DNA of 64,000 nt from Planotetraspora thailandica (GTDB lineage Bacteria > Actinomycetota > Actinomycetes > Streptosporangiales > Streptosporangiaceae): assembly GCF_016863335.1 (NCBI RefSeq), contig NZ_BOOR01000061.1, forward strand, positions 20,614 to 84,613. Direction: 5' to 3'. Positions 18,231 through 27,546 of the stretch are shown in pieces (within the stretch, counting starts at the first letter, position 1; the number at the start of each line of letters is the position of its first letter). The notes beneath the pieces were generated by a model. The model made no database searches. It was not told where the DNA came from and was given only the letters and a program-made list of their open reading frames with translations. The position numbers and the translations under genes were made by a program.

Positions 18231-19460
18231 TCAGGAGAACTCGGCGAGGGTGCGCTCGGCTTCCTCCAGCCACGAACGGCGCGCGGCCAGAGCCTCCTCG
18301 GTCTCCTTGACGTCCTTGTCCCGGCCGCCGGCCTGCGCCTTGGCCAGGCGGGCCTCCAACTGCTCGATCGAACGGCGCAGCTGGTTGACCGTGTCCTGGG
18401 CGCGGGCACGGGCCTCGGGGTTCGAGCGCTTCCACTCGTTCTCCTCGGCCTTACGGACGGCGTCCTCGACCCGCCGCAGACCGCCCTCGAGCTTGTCCCG
18501 CATCTCGCGAGGCACCGGCCCGGCGGCCTCCCAGCGCTCCAGGATGCCGCGGAAGGCGCTCCTGGCCGACCGGGCGTCGGTGACGGGCAGGAGCCGCTCG
18601 GCCTCGACGAGCAGAGTCTCCTTGACCTCCGCGTTGGCGGCGAAGGAGGCGTCACGCTCGGCGTAGACCGCCGACCTGGCCTGGAAGAACTGGTCCTGGG
18701 CGGCCTTGAAGCGGCCCCACAGCTCGTCCTCGGCCTCGCGGGAGGCGCGACCGGCGGCCTTCCACTGGTGCATGAGCTCGCGATAGGCCGCGGCCGTGGC
18801 GTTCCAGTCGGTCGAGGACGACAGTTCCTCGGCCTCCTGGACGATCCGCTCCTTGGCGTTGCGGATCGCGTCCCGCTGCTCGTCGAGCGAGGAGAAGTAC
18901 GCCTTGCGGCGCTTGGCGAAAGCCGTACGGGCGGTCGAAAGCCGCTTCCACAGGACGGCCTCGGTGGCGCGGTCGATGCGCTCGGCGGCCTTCCATTCGT
19001 CGATCAGCTGGCGGAGCCGCTCGCCGCCCGACTTCCAGTGGGTGGCGTCCTCGGCGATCCGCTCGGCCTCCGCGACGATCCGCTCCTTGGTCTCGCGAGC
19101 CTGGACGCGGGCCTGGTCGCGAGCGGCCTTGACCTCTTCACGCCGCTTGCCGACGAGCTCGCTGAGCGCGCCCAGCCGGTCCATGAGCGAGCCGAGGTCG
19201 CCGATGGCGTGTGCCTCGGCGACCGCCTCGCGCAACTTGGCGATGTTCGACTCGGCCTGGGCCGGCGCCAGGTCGGTGCCGCGCACCCGCTGCTCCAGGA
19301 GCTGCACCTGGCCGGCCAGCTCGTCGAATTTGCGACGGAAGTAAGCCAGCGCCTCTTCAGGCTCACCGGCCTGCCAGGAGCCGACGGCCCTTTCGCCCTC
19401 AGCCGTACGCACGTAGACGGTGCCGTCAGCGTCTACCCGGCCCCACGGGTCGGTGGTCAC
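18231..19460 (-). CDS. DUF349 domain-containing coiled-coil protein
   Basis: A 409-aa, very charged, mostly helical cytosolic protein with several DUF349 repeats. Each repeat has a Trp near its start and a run of Ala/Arg/Glu, e.g. HWKSGGERLRQLIDEWKAA, LMHQWKAAGRASREAEDELW and ILERWEAAGPVPREM. The first 60 residues form a small beta segment (DPWGRVDADGTVYVRTAEGE). The family's function is not firmly known. I start it at GTG 19460 because GGAGG (19466-19470) is 5 bases upstream; a GTG at 19475 is the longer alternative. It is convergent with rel, with repeat array 2 between them, and 60 bases downstream of the cyclophilin gene. Confidence 0.87.
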   Translation of the reverse strand: MTTDPWGRVDADGTVYVRTAEGERAVGSWQAGEPEEALAYFRRKFDELAGQVQLLEQRVRGTDLAPAQAESNIAKLREAVAEAHAIGDLGSLMDRLGALSELVGKRREEVKAARDQARVQARETKERIVAEAERIAEDATHWKSGGERLRQLIDEWKAAERIDRATEAVLWKRLSTARTAFAKRRKAYFSSLDEQRDAIRNAKERIVQEAEELSSSTDWNATAAAYRELMHQWKAAGRASREAEDELWGRFKAAQDQFFQARSAVYAERDASFAANAEVKETLLVEAERLLPVTDARSARSAFRGILERWEAAGPVPREMRDKLEGGLRRVEDAVRKAEENEWKRSNPEARARAQDTVNQLRRSIEQLEARLAKAQAGGRDKDVKETEEALAARRSWLEEAERTLAEFS

Positions 19461-19520
19461 CGCGTCCTCCCGCACTTGAATCAGCCCTCCAGGGCCCGAA
19501 ATGCCCTTGGTTGTATTACG

Positions 19521-20381
19521 TCAGCTCTTGCCGGTGATTGTCACGTGTTTGATTTCCACGGGCTCCTTGGGAGCGCCCGTCCCATCGCCAGTACCACCGG
19601 GAAGGACGCCCTGCTTGGCGACCTTATCGATGATTCCAAGTCCTTTTGTTACGGTACCGAAGGGTGTGTAGGCGGGGTTGAGGCCGGTGTCGCCGAACAC
19701 GATGAAGAACTGGCTGCCGTTCGTGTTGGGGCCGCTGTTGGCCATGGCCAGCACGCCTCGGTCGTACTTCGCACCCTCGAGGTTCTCATCGACGAACCGG
19801 TACCCAGGGCCGCCCTGGCCGTCCGTGGGGTTCTTGCCGTCGGCCTTCGCGAGCGGGTCTCCACACTGGAGGATCGGGAAGTCCGTCCCCAGCCGGTGGC
19901 ACTTGGTGTTGTCGAAATAGTTCTTGGACGCCAGGAAACGGAACGAGTTCGCCGTGCACGGCGCCTTAGCCGTGTCCAGCGTGGCGACGATGTCGCCGAG
20001 GGTGGTCTTGATGGTCATCGTCTCCGGGGCGGTGCTGACCTTCGCCGGAGGCATGCCGACGTTCTTGACCTGACCGCTGGCGGTGTCGGCGACGTAGCCG
20101 CAGGTTCCGGTCGCCGGGTCGTACGGCTTGGGCTCCTCGGCCGCCGCGGCGGTGGCCGACGGAGCAGCAGAGGCCGATGCCGACGCGGTGGCCACATCGT
20201 CGTCGTTGCCGCCTAGAAGAGCCGTCGCCGCCACGATGCCGCCGATCACGACCACGACAGCCGTGGTGGTGCCGATGATCGCGGTACGGCGCGCCTTCTG
20301 CTCGCGGTCGACCCGTGCCTGCCGCTGCCGCTCGTAGTGCTCGCGGGCCAGCTGCTTCTGGCGGTCCTTGCCGGTGACCAC
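19521..20381 (-). CDS. Membrane-anchored cyclophilin-type peptidyl-prolyl isomerase
   Basis: A 286-aa protein with a short basic cytosolic N-terminus (KDRQKQLAREHYERQRQARV), one TM helix (about 34-55, AIIGTTTAVVVVIGGIVAATAL), an Ala/Ser linker and an extracytoplasmic cyclophilin domain from about 105. The domain shows FRFLASKNYFDNTKCHRL, GQGGPGYRFVDENL, the core GVLAMANSGPNTNGSQFFIV and YTPFGTVTKG. It catalyses cis-trans isomerisation of prolyl bonds, presumably for folding of exported proteins. GTG 20381 is chosen from GGAGG at 20387-20391. The ribosome-binding region (GGAGGACGC followed by A/G and GTG) is nearly identical to that of the next gene, DUF349. Confidence 0.9.
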   Translation of the reverse strand: MVTGKDRQKQLAREHYERQRQARVDREQKARRTAIIGTTTAVVVVIGGIVAATALLGGNDDDVATASASASAAPSATAAAAEEPKPYDPATGTCGYVADTASGQVKNVGMPPAKVSTAPETMTIKTTLGDIVATLDTAKAPCTANSFRFLASKNYFDNTKCHRLGTDFPILQCGDPLAKADGKNPTDGQGGPGYRFVDENLEGAKYDRGVLAMANSGPNTNGSQFFIVFGDTGLNPAYTPFGTVTKGLGIIDKVAKQGVLPGGTGDGTGAPKEPVEIKHVTITGKS

Positions 20382-20438
20382 TGCGTCCTCCTGACTGTCT
20401 GTTTCCGATGGTCGCGCGGCCGGATGCCGGTCGGCCAC

Positions 20439-20457
20439 GGAGGTCCTCCGTACGGAG
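20439..20457. promoter_or_regulatory. Overlapping palindromes between the divergent cyclophilin and hydrolase genes
   Basis: GGAGG-T-CCTCC (20439-20449) overlaps the perfect 12-bp palindrome CTCCGTACGGAG (20446-20457). They lie 60-75 bases upstream of the minus-strand cyclophilin start, inside the 271-bp divergent intergenic region. A regulator site or a small hairpin is possible; nothing identifies the binding factor. Confidence 0.35.
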
Positions 20458-20597
20458 AGACCAGATGATCTCCCCAACGGGGGGCCCCTCTATAGCGTCC
20501 GGCTCGACTGCTCCAAGAATGACTATTGAGGTGGGCGAATCGTATCGGCACACGGGTATTGGTTCGCAGCCCGCCGACCCGCACCGGTACCCTTCGG

Positions 20598-20626
20598 TTA
20601 CATTCGCTCGCGTAATCCTTGATACA
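20598..20626 (+). promoter_or_regulatory. Candidate promoter of the MBL-hydrolase-hisS-aspS operon
   Basis: TTACAT (20598-20603), a 17-bp spacer and GATACA (20621-20626) precede the GTG at 20653 by about 26 bases. The spacing is ideal but the -10 is a poor match, so this is tentative. Confidence 0.4.
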
Positions 20627-20652
20627 TCGTCACGAGACGTAGAGGCGCTTCC

Positions 20653-21348
20653 GTGCTCGTCGCCGGGTTTCCAGCAGGGTCGTTCCAGGCCAACTGCTAT
20701 GTCGTCGCTCCCGCCCCAGGCGAGGAGTGCGTTGTCGTGGATCCTGGTCAGGACGCCGCCGGAGGGCTCGACGATCTGCTGAGGGAACACCGGCTGAAGC
20801 CGGTGGCCGTGCTGCTGACCCACGGGCACATCGACCATGTCTGGTCGGTCGCGCCGGTCTGCGGCGCGCGTGACATTCCGGCGTGGATCCACCCCGACGA
20901 CCGCGAACTGCTGTCCGACCCCGGCAAGGGGTTCTCGGCGCAGGCGGGACAGCTGTTCGGCGGTCTGGAGTTCAGCGAGCCCGACGACGTGCGGGAATTG
21001 TCCGACGGCGCCACGCTGAATCTCGCCGGACTCGACATCACGGTCGACCACACCCCCGGCCATACCAGGGGGTCGGTGACGTTCAGGACGCCCCTGCGAG
21101 ACGATACGCAGGACGCGGAGGTCATGTTCTCGGGCGACCTGCTGTTCGCCGGCTCCATCGGCCGCACCGATCTTCCGGGCGGCGACTATGCGGAGATCCT
21201 GCGCAGTCTCGCGAAAACGCTGACGCTGCCGGACGAGACGCTGGTCCTGCCCGGTCACGGACCACAGACGACGATCGGCCGCGAGCGCGCCACCAACCCC
21301 TACCTCAGGGAAATGGCGCCGCACAGCGGCCCTAGCAGGGGACTGTAA
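20653..21348 (+). CDS. MBL-fold metallo-hydrolase (glyoxalase II-like)
   Basis: A 231-aa cytosolic protein of the glyoxalase II-like branch of the metallo-beta-lactamase fold. It shows the metal motif THGHIDH (near residue 57), a later ligand His in [12 protein letters not shown] (near 139), Asp in [19 protein letters not shown], and a final His in [10 protein letters not shown]. It probably hydrolyses a thioester, but the substrate is unknown and a true glyoxalase II role is not proven. The stop overlaps the hisS ATG by one base, so it is translationally coupled to hisS-aspS, an arrangement common in actinobacteria. Confidence 0.9.
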   Translation: MLVAGFPAGSFQANCYVVAPAPGEECVVVDPGQDAAGGLDDLLREHRLKPVAVLLTHGHIDHVWSVAPVCGARDIPAWIHPDDRELLSDPGKGFSAQAGQLFGGLEFSEPDDVRELSDGATLNLAGLDITVDHTPGHTRGSVTFRTPLRDDTQDAEVMFSGDLLFAGSIGRTDLPGGDYAEILRSLAKTLTLPDETLVLPGHGPQTTIGRERATNPYLREMAPHSGPSRGL

Positions 21349-22604
21349 TGACCTTTCAGGCGCCCAAGGGCACCTTCGACTGGATGCCGCCGCGCTCCGA
21401 GTGGGCGCTCATCGTGCGCGACGCGTTGTCGGCGCCCGCCCGCCGCGCCGGCTACGGATACATCGAGACGCCGGCCTTCGAGGACACCGGCCTGTTCTCG
21501 CGCGGCGTCGGCGAGTCGACCGACATCGTGACCAAAGAGATGTACACCTTCGAGAGCAAGGGCGGCCAGTCGCTCACCCTTCGCCCCGAAGGCACCGCGA
21601 GCGTCATGCGCGCCGTCCTCGAGCACGGCCTGTACGGCGGGGCACTCCCGATCAAGCTCTGGTATTCGGGCAGCTACTTCCGCTATGAGAAGGCACAGGC
21701 GGGCCGGTACCGCCACTTCTCGCAGGTCGGCGCCGAGGCGCTGGGCGCGGAGGACCCAGCGCTCGACGCCGAGCTGATCGTGCTGGCCGCCGACGGTTAC
21801 GCCTCGCTCGGCCTCAAAAATGTGCGGCTGCTGCTCAACTCGCTGGGCTGCAAGGAGTGCCGCCCCGCCTACCGCGCCGCCCTGCAGGAGTTCCTGCGGG
21901 GGCTCGACCTCGACGAGGACACCAGGAAGCGCATCGAGATCAACCCGCTGCGGGTCCTCGACGACAAGCGGCCCGAGGTCCAGGCGCAGCTGGTGAACGC
22001 GCCTCTGATGACCGACCACCTGTGCGGGGCCTGCAAGGCCTACCACGAGGAGGTCCGCGGCCTGCTGACCAGCGCGGGGCTGACCTACACCGACGATCCG
22101 AGGCTGGTCCGCGGGCTCGACTACTACACGCGTACGACCTTCGAGTTCATCCACGACGGCCTGGGCGCGCAGTCCGCGGTCGGCGGCGGCGGACGCTACG
22201 ACGGCCTGAGCGAGATGATCGGCGGGCCCGCCCTGCCGAGCGTCGGATGGGCCCTCGGAGTCGACCGTACGGTCCTCGCGATGGAGGCTGAAGGGCTGCT
22301 CACCGAGCGTCCGGGGCACGTCGAGGTCTTCGCCGTCCCTCTGGGCGAGGAGGCCAGGCGCCGGATCTTCCCGCTGGTGGCCGAATTGCGCCGGAACGGC
22401 GTGGCGGTGGACATGGCCTTCGGCGGCCGGGGCGTCAAGGGCGCCATGAAGGCCGCCGACCGCAGCGGCGCCCGGTACGCCCTGATCCTCGGCGACCGGG
22501 ACATCGAGGCGGGAGCCGTACAAGTGAAAGACCTGACCACAGGTGACCAGACCGCGGTGCCGCTCGCCGAGGTCGTCGACGTTCTGAAAGGGAAACTCTC
22601 GTGA
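21348..22604 (+). CDS. hisS: Histidine--tRNA ligase
   Basis: Class II aminoacyl-tRNA synthetase (418 aa) charging tRNA-His. It opens with [13 protein letters not shown]. Motif 2 is seen in [18 protein letters not shown] and [20 protein letters not shown], the histidine-specific loop in [15 protein letters not shown], and motif 3 in [16 protein letters not shown]. The C-terminal anticodon-binding domain covers about 325-418. The ATG at 21348 overlaps the previous stop (TAATG) and the stop overlaps aspS (GTGA), so three genes form one tight operon. Confidence 0.96.
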   Translation: MTFQAPKGTFDWMPPRSEWALIVRDALSAPARRAGYGYIETPAFEDTGLFSRGVGESTDIVTKEMYTFESKGGQSLTLRPEGTASVMRAVLEHGLYGGALPIKLWYSGSYFRYEKAQAGRYRHFSQVGAEALGAEDPALDAELIVLAADGYASLGLKNVRLLLNSLGCKECRPAYRAALQEFLRGLDLDEDTRKRIEINPLRVLDDKRPEVQAQLVNAPLMTDHLCGACKAYHEEVRGLLTSAGLTYTDDPRLVRGLDYYTRTTFEFIHDGLGAQSAVGGGGRYDGLSEMIGGPALPSVGWALGVDRTVLAMEAEGLLTERPGHVEVFAVPLGEEARRRIFPLVAELRRNGVAVDMAFGGRGVKGAMKAADRSGARYALILGDRDIEAGAVQVKDLTTGDQTAVPLAEVVDVLKGKLS

Positions 22605-24370
22605 TCCGCACTCACGAAGCAGGGACGCTTCGTAAGGAGCATGAAGGCCAGCGGGTGACGCTGGCGGGCTGGGTGGCGCGCCGCCGCGACCACGGTGGCG
22701 TGGTCTTCATCGACGTGCGCGACTCCTCGGGGTCGGCCCAGGTGGTCTTCCGCGAGGAGGATCACGCCCACGACCTGCGCTCGGAGTACTGCGTCAAGGT
22801 CACGGGGGAGGTGCGCGTACGGCCCGAGGGCAACGCGAACCCCGAGCTGCCCACCGGTGAGATCGAGGTCGTCGCCTCCGAGGTCGAGGTGCTCAGCGAG
22901 TCGGCGCCGCTGCCGTTCCCGATCGAGGGCGGCGCGGATGTGTCGGAGGAGGCGCGGCTCAAGTACCGCTACCTCGACATCCGCCGCCAGCAGATCGCCC
23001 AGTCGCTGCGGATCCGCTCCCAGGCGACCTACCTGGCCAACGAGGTCATGCGCGAGCGTGGCTTCGTCTACGTCGAGACGCCGAACCTCACCCGTTCGAC
23101 GCCCGAGGGCGCCCGCGACTTCCTCGTGCCCGTGCGGCTCCAGCCGGGCAACTGGTACGCGCTGCCGCAGTCGCCCCAGCTGTTCAAGCAGCTGCTCATG
23201 GTGTCCGGACTCGAGCGGTACTACCAGCTCGCCCGGTGCTTCCGTGACGAGGACCTGCGCGCCGACCGGCAGCCCGAGTTCACCCAGATCGACATCGAGA
23301 TGTCGTTCGTCGACCAGGACGACGTGATCGAGCTCGGTGAGGCGCTGATCGGGCGCATCTGGAAGGAGACCCTCGGCTACGAGCTGCCGACCCCGCTGCC
23401 GCGGATGACCTACGCCGACGCCATGGCGAGGTACGGCTCGGACAAGCCGGACCTCCGCTTCGGCGTCGAGCTCGTCGACCTGACGAAGTACTTCGCGGAC
23501 ACGACGTTCCGGGTGTTCCAGGCGCCGTACGTCGGTGCCGTCGTCATGCCGGGCGGTGCGTCGCAGACCCGCAAGGAGCTCGACGGCTGGCAGGACTGGG
23601 CCAAGGCGCGCGGCGCACGCGGCCTGGCCTACGTCCTGGTCCAGGAGGACGGCCTGGGCGGGCCCGTCGCCAAGAACCTGTCCGAGAAGGAGCTCGCCGG
23701 CCTGACGGAGGCGACCGGAGCCAAGCCGGGCGACGCGATCTTCTTCGCCGCGGGTGCGCTCGGCCCCTCGCGTGACCTGCTCGGCGCGGCCCGCTTGGAG
23801 ATCGGCCGCCGGTGCGACCTGATCGACGAATCCCAGTGGTCGTTCCTCTGGGTCGTCGACGCCCCGATGTTCGAGCCCGTCGTCGACGAGGTCGGCCGCG
23901 AGATCGGCTGGACCGCGGTCCACCACCCCTTCACCGGGCCGAAGCCCGAATGGGCCGACAACTTCCAGGACCACCCCGGCGAGGCGCTCGCCTACGCCTA
24001 CGACATGGTCTGCAACGGCATGGAGATCGGCGGCGGCTCGATCCGAATCCACCGCGCCGAGATGCAGCAGCGGGTCTTCGACGTGCTGGGCATCTCCAAG
24101 GAGGAGGCGGAGAGCAAGTTCGGCTTCCTGCTGGAGGCGTTCAAGTACGGCCCGCCGCCGCACGGAGGCATCGCCTACGGCTGGGACCGGATCTGCATGC
24201 TGCTCGCGGGCGGCGAGTCGATCCGGGACGTCATCGCCTTCCCGAAGACCGCATCCGGCTTCGACCCGCTGACCGGGGCGCCGACCCCGATCACGGTTGA
24301 GCAGCGCAGGGAGGCCGGTGTGGACGCCAAGTCCAAGGCGGCCGCCCCCGCCCCGCAGCCCTCGGCGTGA
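22601..24370 (+). CDS. aspS: Aspartate--tRNA ligase
   Basis: Class IIb synthetase of bacterial type (589 aa) with an N-terminal OB anticodon-binding domain ([20 protein letters not shown]), a catalytic core with motif 2 ([20 protein letters not shown], near 216), the bacterial GAD insertion domain (about 290-420), and motif 3 ([21 protein letters not shown], near 530). It cannot be told from the sequence alone whether it also charges tRNA-Asn. GTG 22601 overlaps the hisS stop. Repeat array 3 begins 25 bases after the stop. Confidence 0.95.
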   Translation: MIRTHEAGTLRKEHEGQRVTLAGWVARRRDHGGVVFIDVRDSSGSAQVVFREEDHAHDLRSEYCVKVTGEVRVRPEGNANPELPTGEIEVVASEVEVLSESAPLPFPIEGGADVSEEARLKYRYLDIRRQQIAQSLRIRSQATYLANEVMRERGFVYVETPNLTRSTPEGARDFLVPVRLQPGNWYALPQSPQLFKQLLMVSGLERYYQLARCFRDEDLRADRQPEFTQIDIEMSFVDQDDVIELGEALIGRIWKETLGYELPTPLPRMTYADAMARYGSDKPDLRFGVELVDLTKYFADTTFRVFQAPYVGAVVMPGGASQTRKELDGWQDWAKARGARGLAYVLVQEDGLGGPVAKNLSEKELAGLTEATGAKPGDAIFFAAGALGPSRDLLGAARLEIGRRCDLIDESQWSFLWVVDAPMFEPVVDEVGREIGWTAVHHPFTGPKPEWADNFQDHPGEALAYAYDMVCNGMEIGGGSIRIHRAEMQQRVFDVLGISKEEAESKFGFLLEAFKYGPPPHGGIAYGWDRICMLLAGGESIRDVIAFPKTASGFDPLTGAPTPITVEQRREAGVDAKSKAAAPAPQPSA

Positions 24371-24395
24371 CAATCTCGCGAGAGTCAACCTGGGC

Positions 24396-24748
24396 GTGAT
24401 CATGCAGAAGTTCGGCCGTTATGGGGTTGGCCAGCGGAGACGCCGCGCGTGATCATGCAGAAGTTCGCGGGCGAGCATCCTGGCCAGCGGAAACCCTGTC
24501 CGTGATCATGCAGAAGTTCGTGCGCATGGCGGCCGGCCTGGGCTTATGCCGTACGTGATCATGCAGTGCCGTACGCATTGCATGATCACGTGCGGCTGAG
24601 CCGCAGCTCAAAGACTGGTTCGGCGATTTACTGCATGATCACGAATCGTGTAAGCCCAGGTCATACGCCGTGCCGCCGAAGTTCTGCATGATCACCACCA
24701 GGGAACGGGCTGGTGGGGCGAGGTTCTCGCGAACTTCTGCATGATCAC
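24396..24748. repeat. Array 3 of the 53-bp palindromic intergenic repeat
   Basis: Between aspS and the DUF2231 gene. Forward cores start at 24396, 24449 and 24502, with a shortened forward copy at 24555-24565. The shortened reverse copy is at 24579-24589, and reverse cores are at 24624-24642 (degenerate), 24677-24695 and 24730-24748. Every step is 53 bp. The centre is a tight hairpin: 24548-24565 pairs with 24579-24596 over 18 positions with a single T/G wobble, around a 13-nt loop. The spacer motif appears here as TTGGCCAGCGGA (e.g. near 24427). Confidence 0.92.
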
Positions 24749-24800
24749 CACCAAGGGGCGGTGATCACCACCAAGGGGCGGTGATCAGCACCAAGGTGGG
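24741..24800. repeat. Three 20-bp tandem repeats at the edge of array 3
   Basis: Three direct 20-bp copies (24741-24760, 24761-24780, 24781-24800), the second reading GTGATCACCACCAAGGGGCG; the third has two or three changes. The first overlaps the last core of array 3, suggesting that the array end was locally duplicated. The remaining bases to 24912 hold the DUF2231 ribosome-binding site (GGAG at 24901) and a TATAAC hexamer (24874-24879) that could be a -10. Confidence 0.85.
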
Positions 24801-24912
24801 TGATCTCTTCCACATTTGGCGTTGAGGCGAGAACCGCTTGCTGATGAAATTCGTATGAGAGTGCAGCGAGAGTTATAACCCCCTCTCGCACCTCAGCCCA
24901 GGAGCGATACGA

Positions 24913-25389
24913 ATGTTCGACCAGATCCTCGGTCTCCCCGCACACCCCCTGATAATTCACGCGGCCGTGGTCCTCACACCGCTGCTCGTCGTGCTGAGCA
25001 TCGCCTACGCCGTCCTCCCCGCTTTCCGCCGCAGGCTCGACTGGGCGGTCGTGCTGACCGCCATCGCCGCCCCCGCCGCGGTGTTCGGCGCCAAGGAGAG
25101 CGGTGAGGAGCTGGAGGCTCGCCTGTTCAAGGGGCAGATCCCGCAGCCCGTCCTCGACCACTCGAGCTTCGCCAACCCGCTGTTCTTCAGCACTCTCGGG
25201 CTGGGCGTCGTCGCGCTGGTGCTGGTCTACCTGACCCGTCCGGTGCGGGAGCCGGGTACGGCCGCGACCGGCTCCGCCAGGGCCGTCAGCCTCGTGCTGT
25301 CCGTGCTGGCGGTGGTGCTTGCGCTCGTGGTGGCCTACTACGTGTTCCGGGCGGGGGACAGCGGCGCCAGGGCGGTCTGGGGCAGCTGA
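24913..25389 (+). CDS. DUF2231-like integral membrane protein
   Basis: A 158-aa protein with four predicted TM helices: about 12-35 ([21 protein letters not shown]), 42-60, 88-107 ([17 protein letters not shown]) and 122-145. The N-terminal [16 protein letters not shown] and the central [12 protein letters not shown] contain conserved histidines in or near membrane segments, as in DUF2231 proteins, where haem or metal binding has been proposed. I cannot confirm a function. ATG 24913 has GGAG at 24901-24904. It lies alone between array 3 and rarA. Confidence 0.8.
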   Translation: MFDQILGLPAHPLIIHAAVVLTPLLVVLSIAYAVLPAFRRRLDWAVVLTAIAAPAAVFGAKESGEELEARLFKGQIPQPVLDHSSFANPLFFSTLGLGVVALVLVYLTRPVREPGTAATGSARAVSLVLSVLAVVLALVVAYYVFRAGDSGARAVWGS

Positions 25390-25392
25390 CGG

Positions 25393-25406
25393 TAACCTCT
25401 GCGTTG
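25393..25406 (+). promoter_or_regulatory. Candidate leaderless promoter of rarA
   Basis: TAACCT at 25393-25398 lies exactly 7 bases before the GTG at 25406, which would then be the first transcribed base. It begins 4 bases after the end of the DUF2231 gene and no ribosome-binding site is present. Confidence 0.55.
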
Positions 25407-26740
25407 TGGAGAGTCTGTTCGATTCGGCGGCCGAGGAGGCCCACAGAAGTCAGGAGCCTCTGGCCGTCCGCATGCGACCGCGCGGCCTCGACGAGGTGAT
25501 CGGCCAGCGGCACCTCCTCGGGCCGGGCACGCCGCTGCGGCGACTGGTCGAGAGCGAGGCTCCCATGTCGCTGTTTTTGTGGGGGCCTCCCGGCACCGGC
25601 AAGACGACGCTCGCCTACGTCGTCTCCAACGTCACCAAGCGGAGGTTCGTCGAGGTGTCGGCGGTCTCCGCCGGAGTCAAGGACGTCCGGGCCGCGATCG
25701 ACCAGGCGCGCCGCGATCTCGGCATGACCGGCAGGCAGACCGTGCTGTTCGTCGACGAGGTCCACCGGTTCAACAAGGCCCAGCAGGACGCACTGCTGCC
25801 CGCCGTCGAGAACCGCTGGGTCACGTTCATCGGGGCCACCACGGAGAACCCGTTCTTCTCGGTCATCTCCCCGCTGCTGTCGCGGTCACTGCTGCTCACC
25901 CTCGAACCGCTCTCCGAAGACGACGTCCGGGCCGTCCTGGAGCGCGCCGTGGCCGACCCGCGCGGGCTCGGCGGGCGCGTCACCCTGCGGCCCGACGCCC
26001 TGGACCAGCTCGTACGGCTGGCGGGGGGCGACGCCCGCAGGTCCCTGACCTACCTGGAGGCCGCGGCGCTGCTCGCGGACGAGACCGGCGACGTCACCAT
26101 CGAGGTGGTGGAGAAGGCGGTCGACAAAGCCGCGGTGCGCTACGACCGCCAGGGCGACCAGCACTACGACGTGATCAGCGCGTTCATCAAGAGCATGCGC
26201 GGCTCGGACGCCGACGCCGCGCTGCACTACCTGGCCCGGATGGTCGAGGCGGGGGAGGACCCGAGGTTCATCGCCAGGCGAATCGTGATCTTCGCCTCCG
26301 AGGACGTGGGCATGGCCGACCCGTCCTGCCTGCAGGTCGCCGTGGCGGCGGCCCAGGCGGTTGAGTTCATCGGACTGCCCGAGGGCCGCATCAACCTCGC
26401 CCAGGCCGTGATTCACTGCGCGCTGGCGCCCAAGTCCAACGCCGTCGTCAAGGCGATCGGGGCCGCCTCCGACGACGTACGGCGCGGCCTGATCGGCCAG
26501 GTCCCCGGCCATCTGCGCGACGCCCACTACCAGGGCGCGGCCAAGCTCGGCCACGGCAAGGGCTACCAGTACCCCCACGACTTCGAACACGGCCTGGTCA
26601 GGCAGGACTACGTACCGAAGGAACTGCTGGAGCGGCGCTACTACGAGCCGACGCGGCACGGCGCCGAGGGGCGCTTCGCCGAGCGATGGGCCAAGATCCG
26701 GGCCTTCCTCCGGGGCGAGGGCGATCCCAAGGCGGGCTGA
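25406..26740 (+). CDS. rarA: Replication-associated recombination protein A (RarA/MgsA ATPase)
   Basis: AAA+ clamp-loader-like ATPase (444 aa) acting at stalled replication forks. It shows [20 protein letters not shown], Walker [13 protein letters not shown] (near 58), Walker [21 protein letters not shown] (near 115), sensor 1 [10 protein letters not shown], and the C-terminal MgsA region with [20 protein letters not shown] and the terminal KIRAFL. The start GTG 25406 begins [13 protein letters not shown], which fits the family and the leaderless -10. The next gene is 95 bases away. Confidence 0.93.
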   Translation: MESLFDSAAEEAHRSQEPLAVRMRPRGLDEVIGQRHLLGPGTPLRRLVESEAPMSLFLWGPPGTGKTTLAYVVSNVTKRRFVEVSAVSAGVKDVRAAIDQARRDLGMTGRQTVLFVDEVHRFNKAQQDALLPAVENRWVTFIGATTENPFFSVISPLLSRSLLLTLEPLSEDDVRAVLERAVADPRGLGGRVTLRPDALDQLVRLAGGDARRSLTYLEAAALLADETGDVTIEVVEKAVDKAAVRYDRQGDQHYDVISAFIKSMRGSDADAALHYLARMVEAGEDPRFIARRIVIFASEDVGMADPSCLQVAVAAAQAVEFIGLPEGRINLAQAVIHCALAPKSNAVVKAIGAASDDVRRGLIGQVPGHLRDAHYQGAAKLGHGKGYQYPHDFEHGLVRQDYVPKELLERRYYEPTRHGAEGRFAERWAKIRAFLRGEGDPKAG

Positions 26741-26835
26741 GCCGTACCGGCGGGGCGTGTGGAGCGCATCAGGAGGCAGGCCGTTCACGATAGGGTCTTG
26801 CCATTCCAGCTCCGGTGATCTAAAGGAGATCGGCA

Positions 26836-27288
26836 GTGCTTACCGCGGGAGAGCTCGCCGGCCTGATCGTCGCCATCTTCTGGGCGATCCTGGTCTGCTT
26901 CATGGCCGTCGTGCTGGTCAGGCTGGCTCGCCTGCTGGTCAAGACCACGAGCCTCGTGGCCGATCTCAGCGAGCGCGTGGTGCCTCTCCTTGAGGACGTG
27001 AGCCAGACGGTCGCCGAGACCAACCGGCAACTCGCCTCGGTGGAGGCCATCACCGACAACGTGCGGGACGTGAGCGGCAACATGGTGAAGATCACCGGCG
27101 CCGCCTCCACGCTGTTCGCCGGTCCGGTCGTCAAGCTGTCGGCCCTGAGCCACGGGGTGCGGGAGGCCCTGGCCAGGCGCCGGGGCCGCGTGGCGGGTGA
27201 GCGGCTTCCCCGCCCGCGTCCGGCGCTCGACGAGCAGGGCAGGGACGACGCCGGGGCGCGCGGCCTGACGGGGAGGCGCCAGGGATGA
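26836..27288 (+). CDS. DUF948 domain-containing membrane protein
   Basis: A 150-aa protein with one N-terminal TM helix (about 4-27, AGELAGLIVAIFWAILVCFM) followed by a long amphipathic helix with heptad-like spacing (SLVADLSERVVPLLEDVSQT), typical of DUF948 proteins, and a basic tail. Function unknown. The GTG at 26836 has AAGGAG at 26823-26828, and TAGGGT at 26791-26796 is a possible -10 for the operon running through alaS. It overlaps the next gene (ATGA at 27285-27288). A DUF948 gene just upstream of alaS is a repeated actinobacterial arrangement. Confidence 0.85.
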   Translation: MLTAGELAGLIVAIFWAILVCFMAVVLVRLARLLVKTTSLVADLSERVVPLLEDVSQTVAETNRQLASVEAITDNVRDVSGNMVKITGAASTLFAGPVVKLSALSHGVREALARRRGRVAGERLPRPRPALDEQGRDDAGARGLTGRRQG

Positions 27289-27545
27289 TCCGCCGGCTCT
27301 TCTACATGGCACTGGGCGCGTTTGTCGCCCTCTGGACTATGCGTAAGCTTCAGGCATTGCGCCCCGACCACGTGGCCAGGCGTACGGCCGGCCGGGTGGC
27401 GGGGCTCGCGGACCAGTTCAAGGACTTCGCGGTCGACGTTCGCCGCCAGTCGGCGAGCAGGGAAACCGAGTTGCGGGCACAGCTGCGACTCGACAGTGTT
27501 GAAACAAGACCCACCAGATACGACGACGTAAAGGATGGCCGCTGA
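27285..27545 (+). CDS. Small membrane protein of unknown function (DUF6167-like), upstream of alaS
   Basis: An 86-aa protein with a hydrophobic N-terminus ([15 protein letters not shown], about 5-19), then [23 protein letters not shown], probably an amphipathic helix, and an acidic end. It overlaps the DUF948 gene by 4 bases and ends 1 base before the alaS start chosen here. It resembles small proteins found between DUF948 and alaS genes in actinobacteria. No function can be read from the sequence. Confidence 0.75.
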   Translation: MIRRLFYMALGAFVALWTMRKLQALRPDHVARRTAGRVAGLADQFKDFAVDVRRQSASRETELRAQLRLDSVETRPTRYDDVKDGR

Positions 27546-27546
27546 A

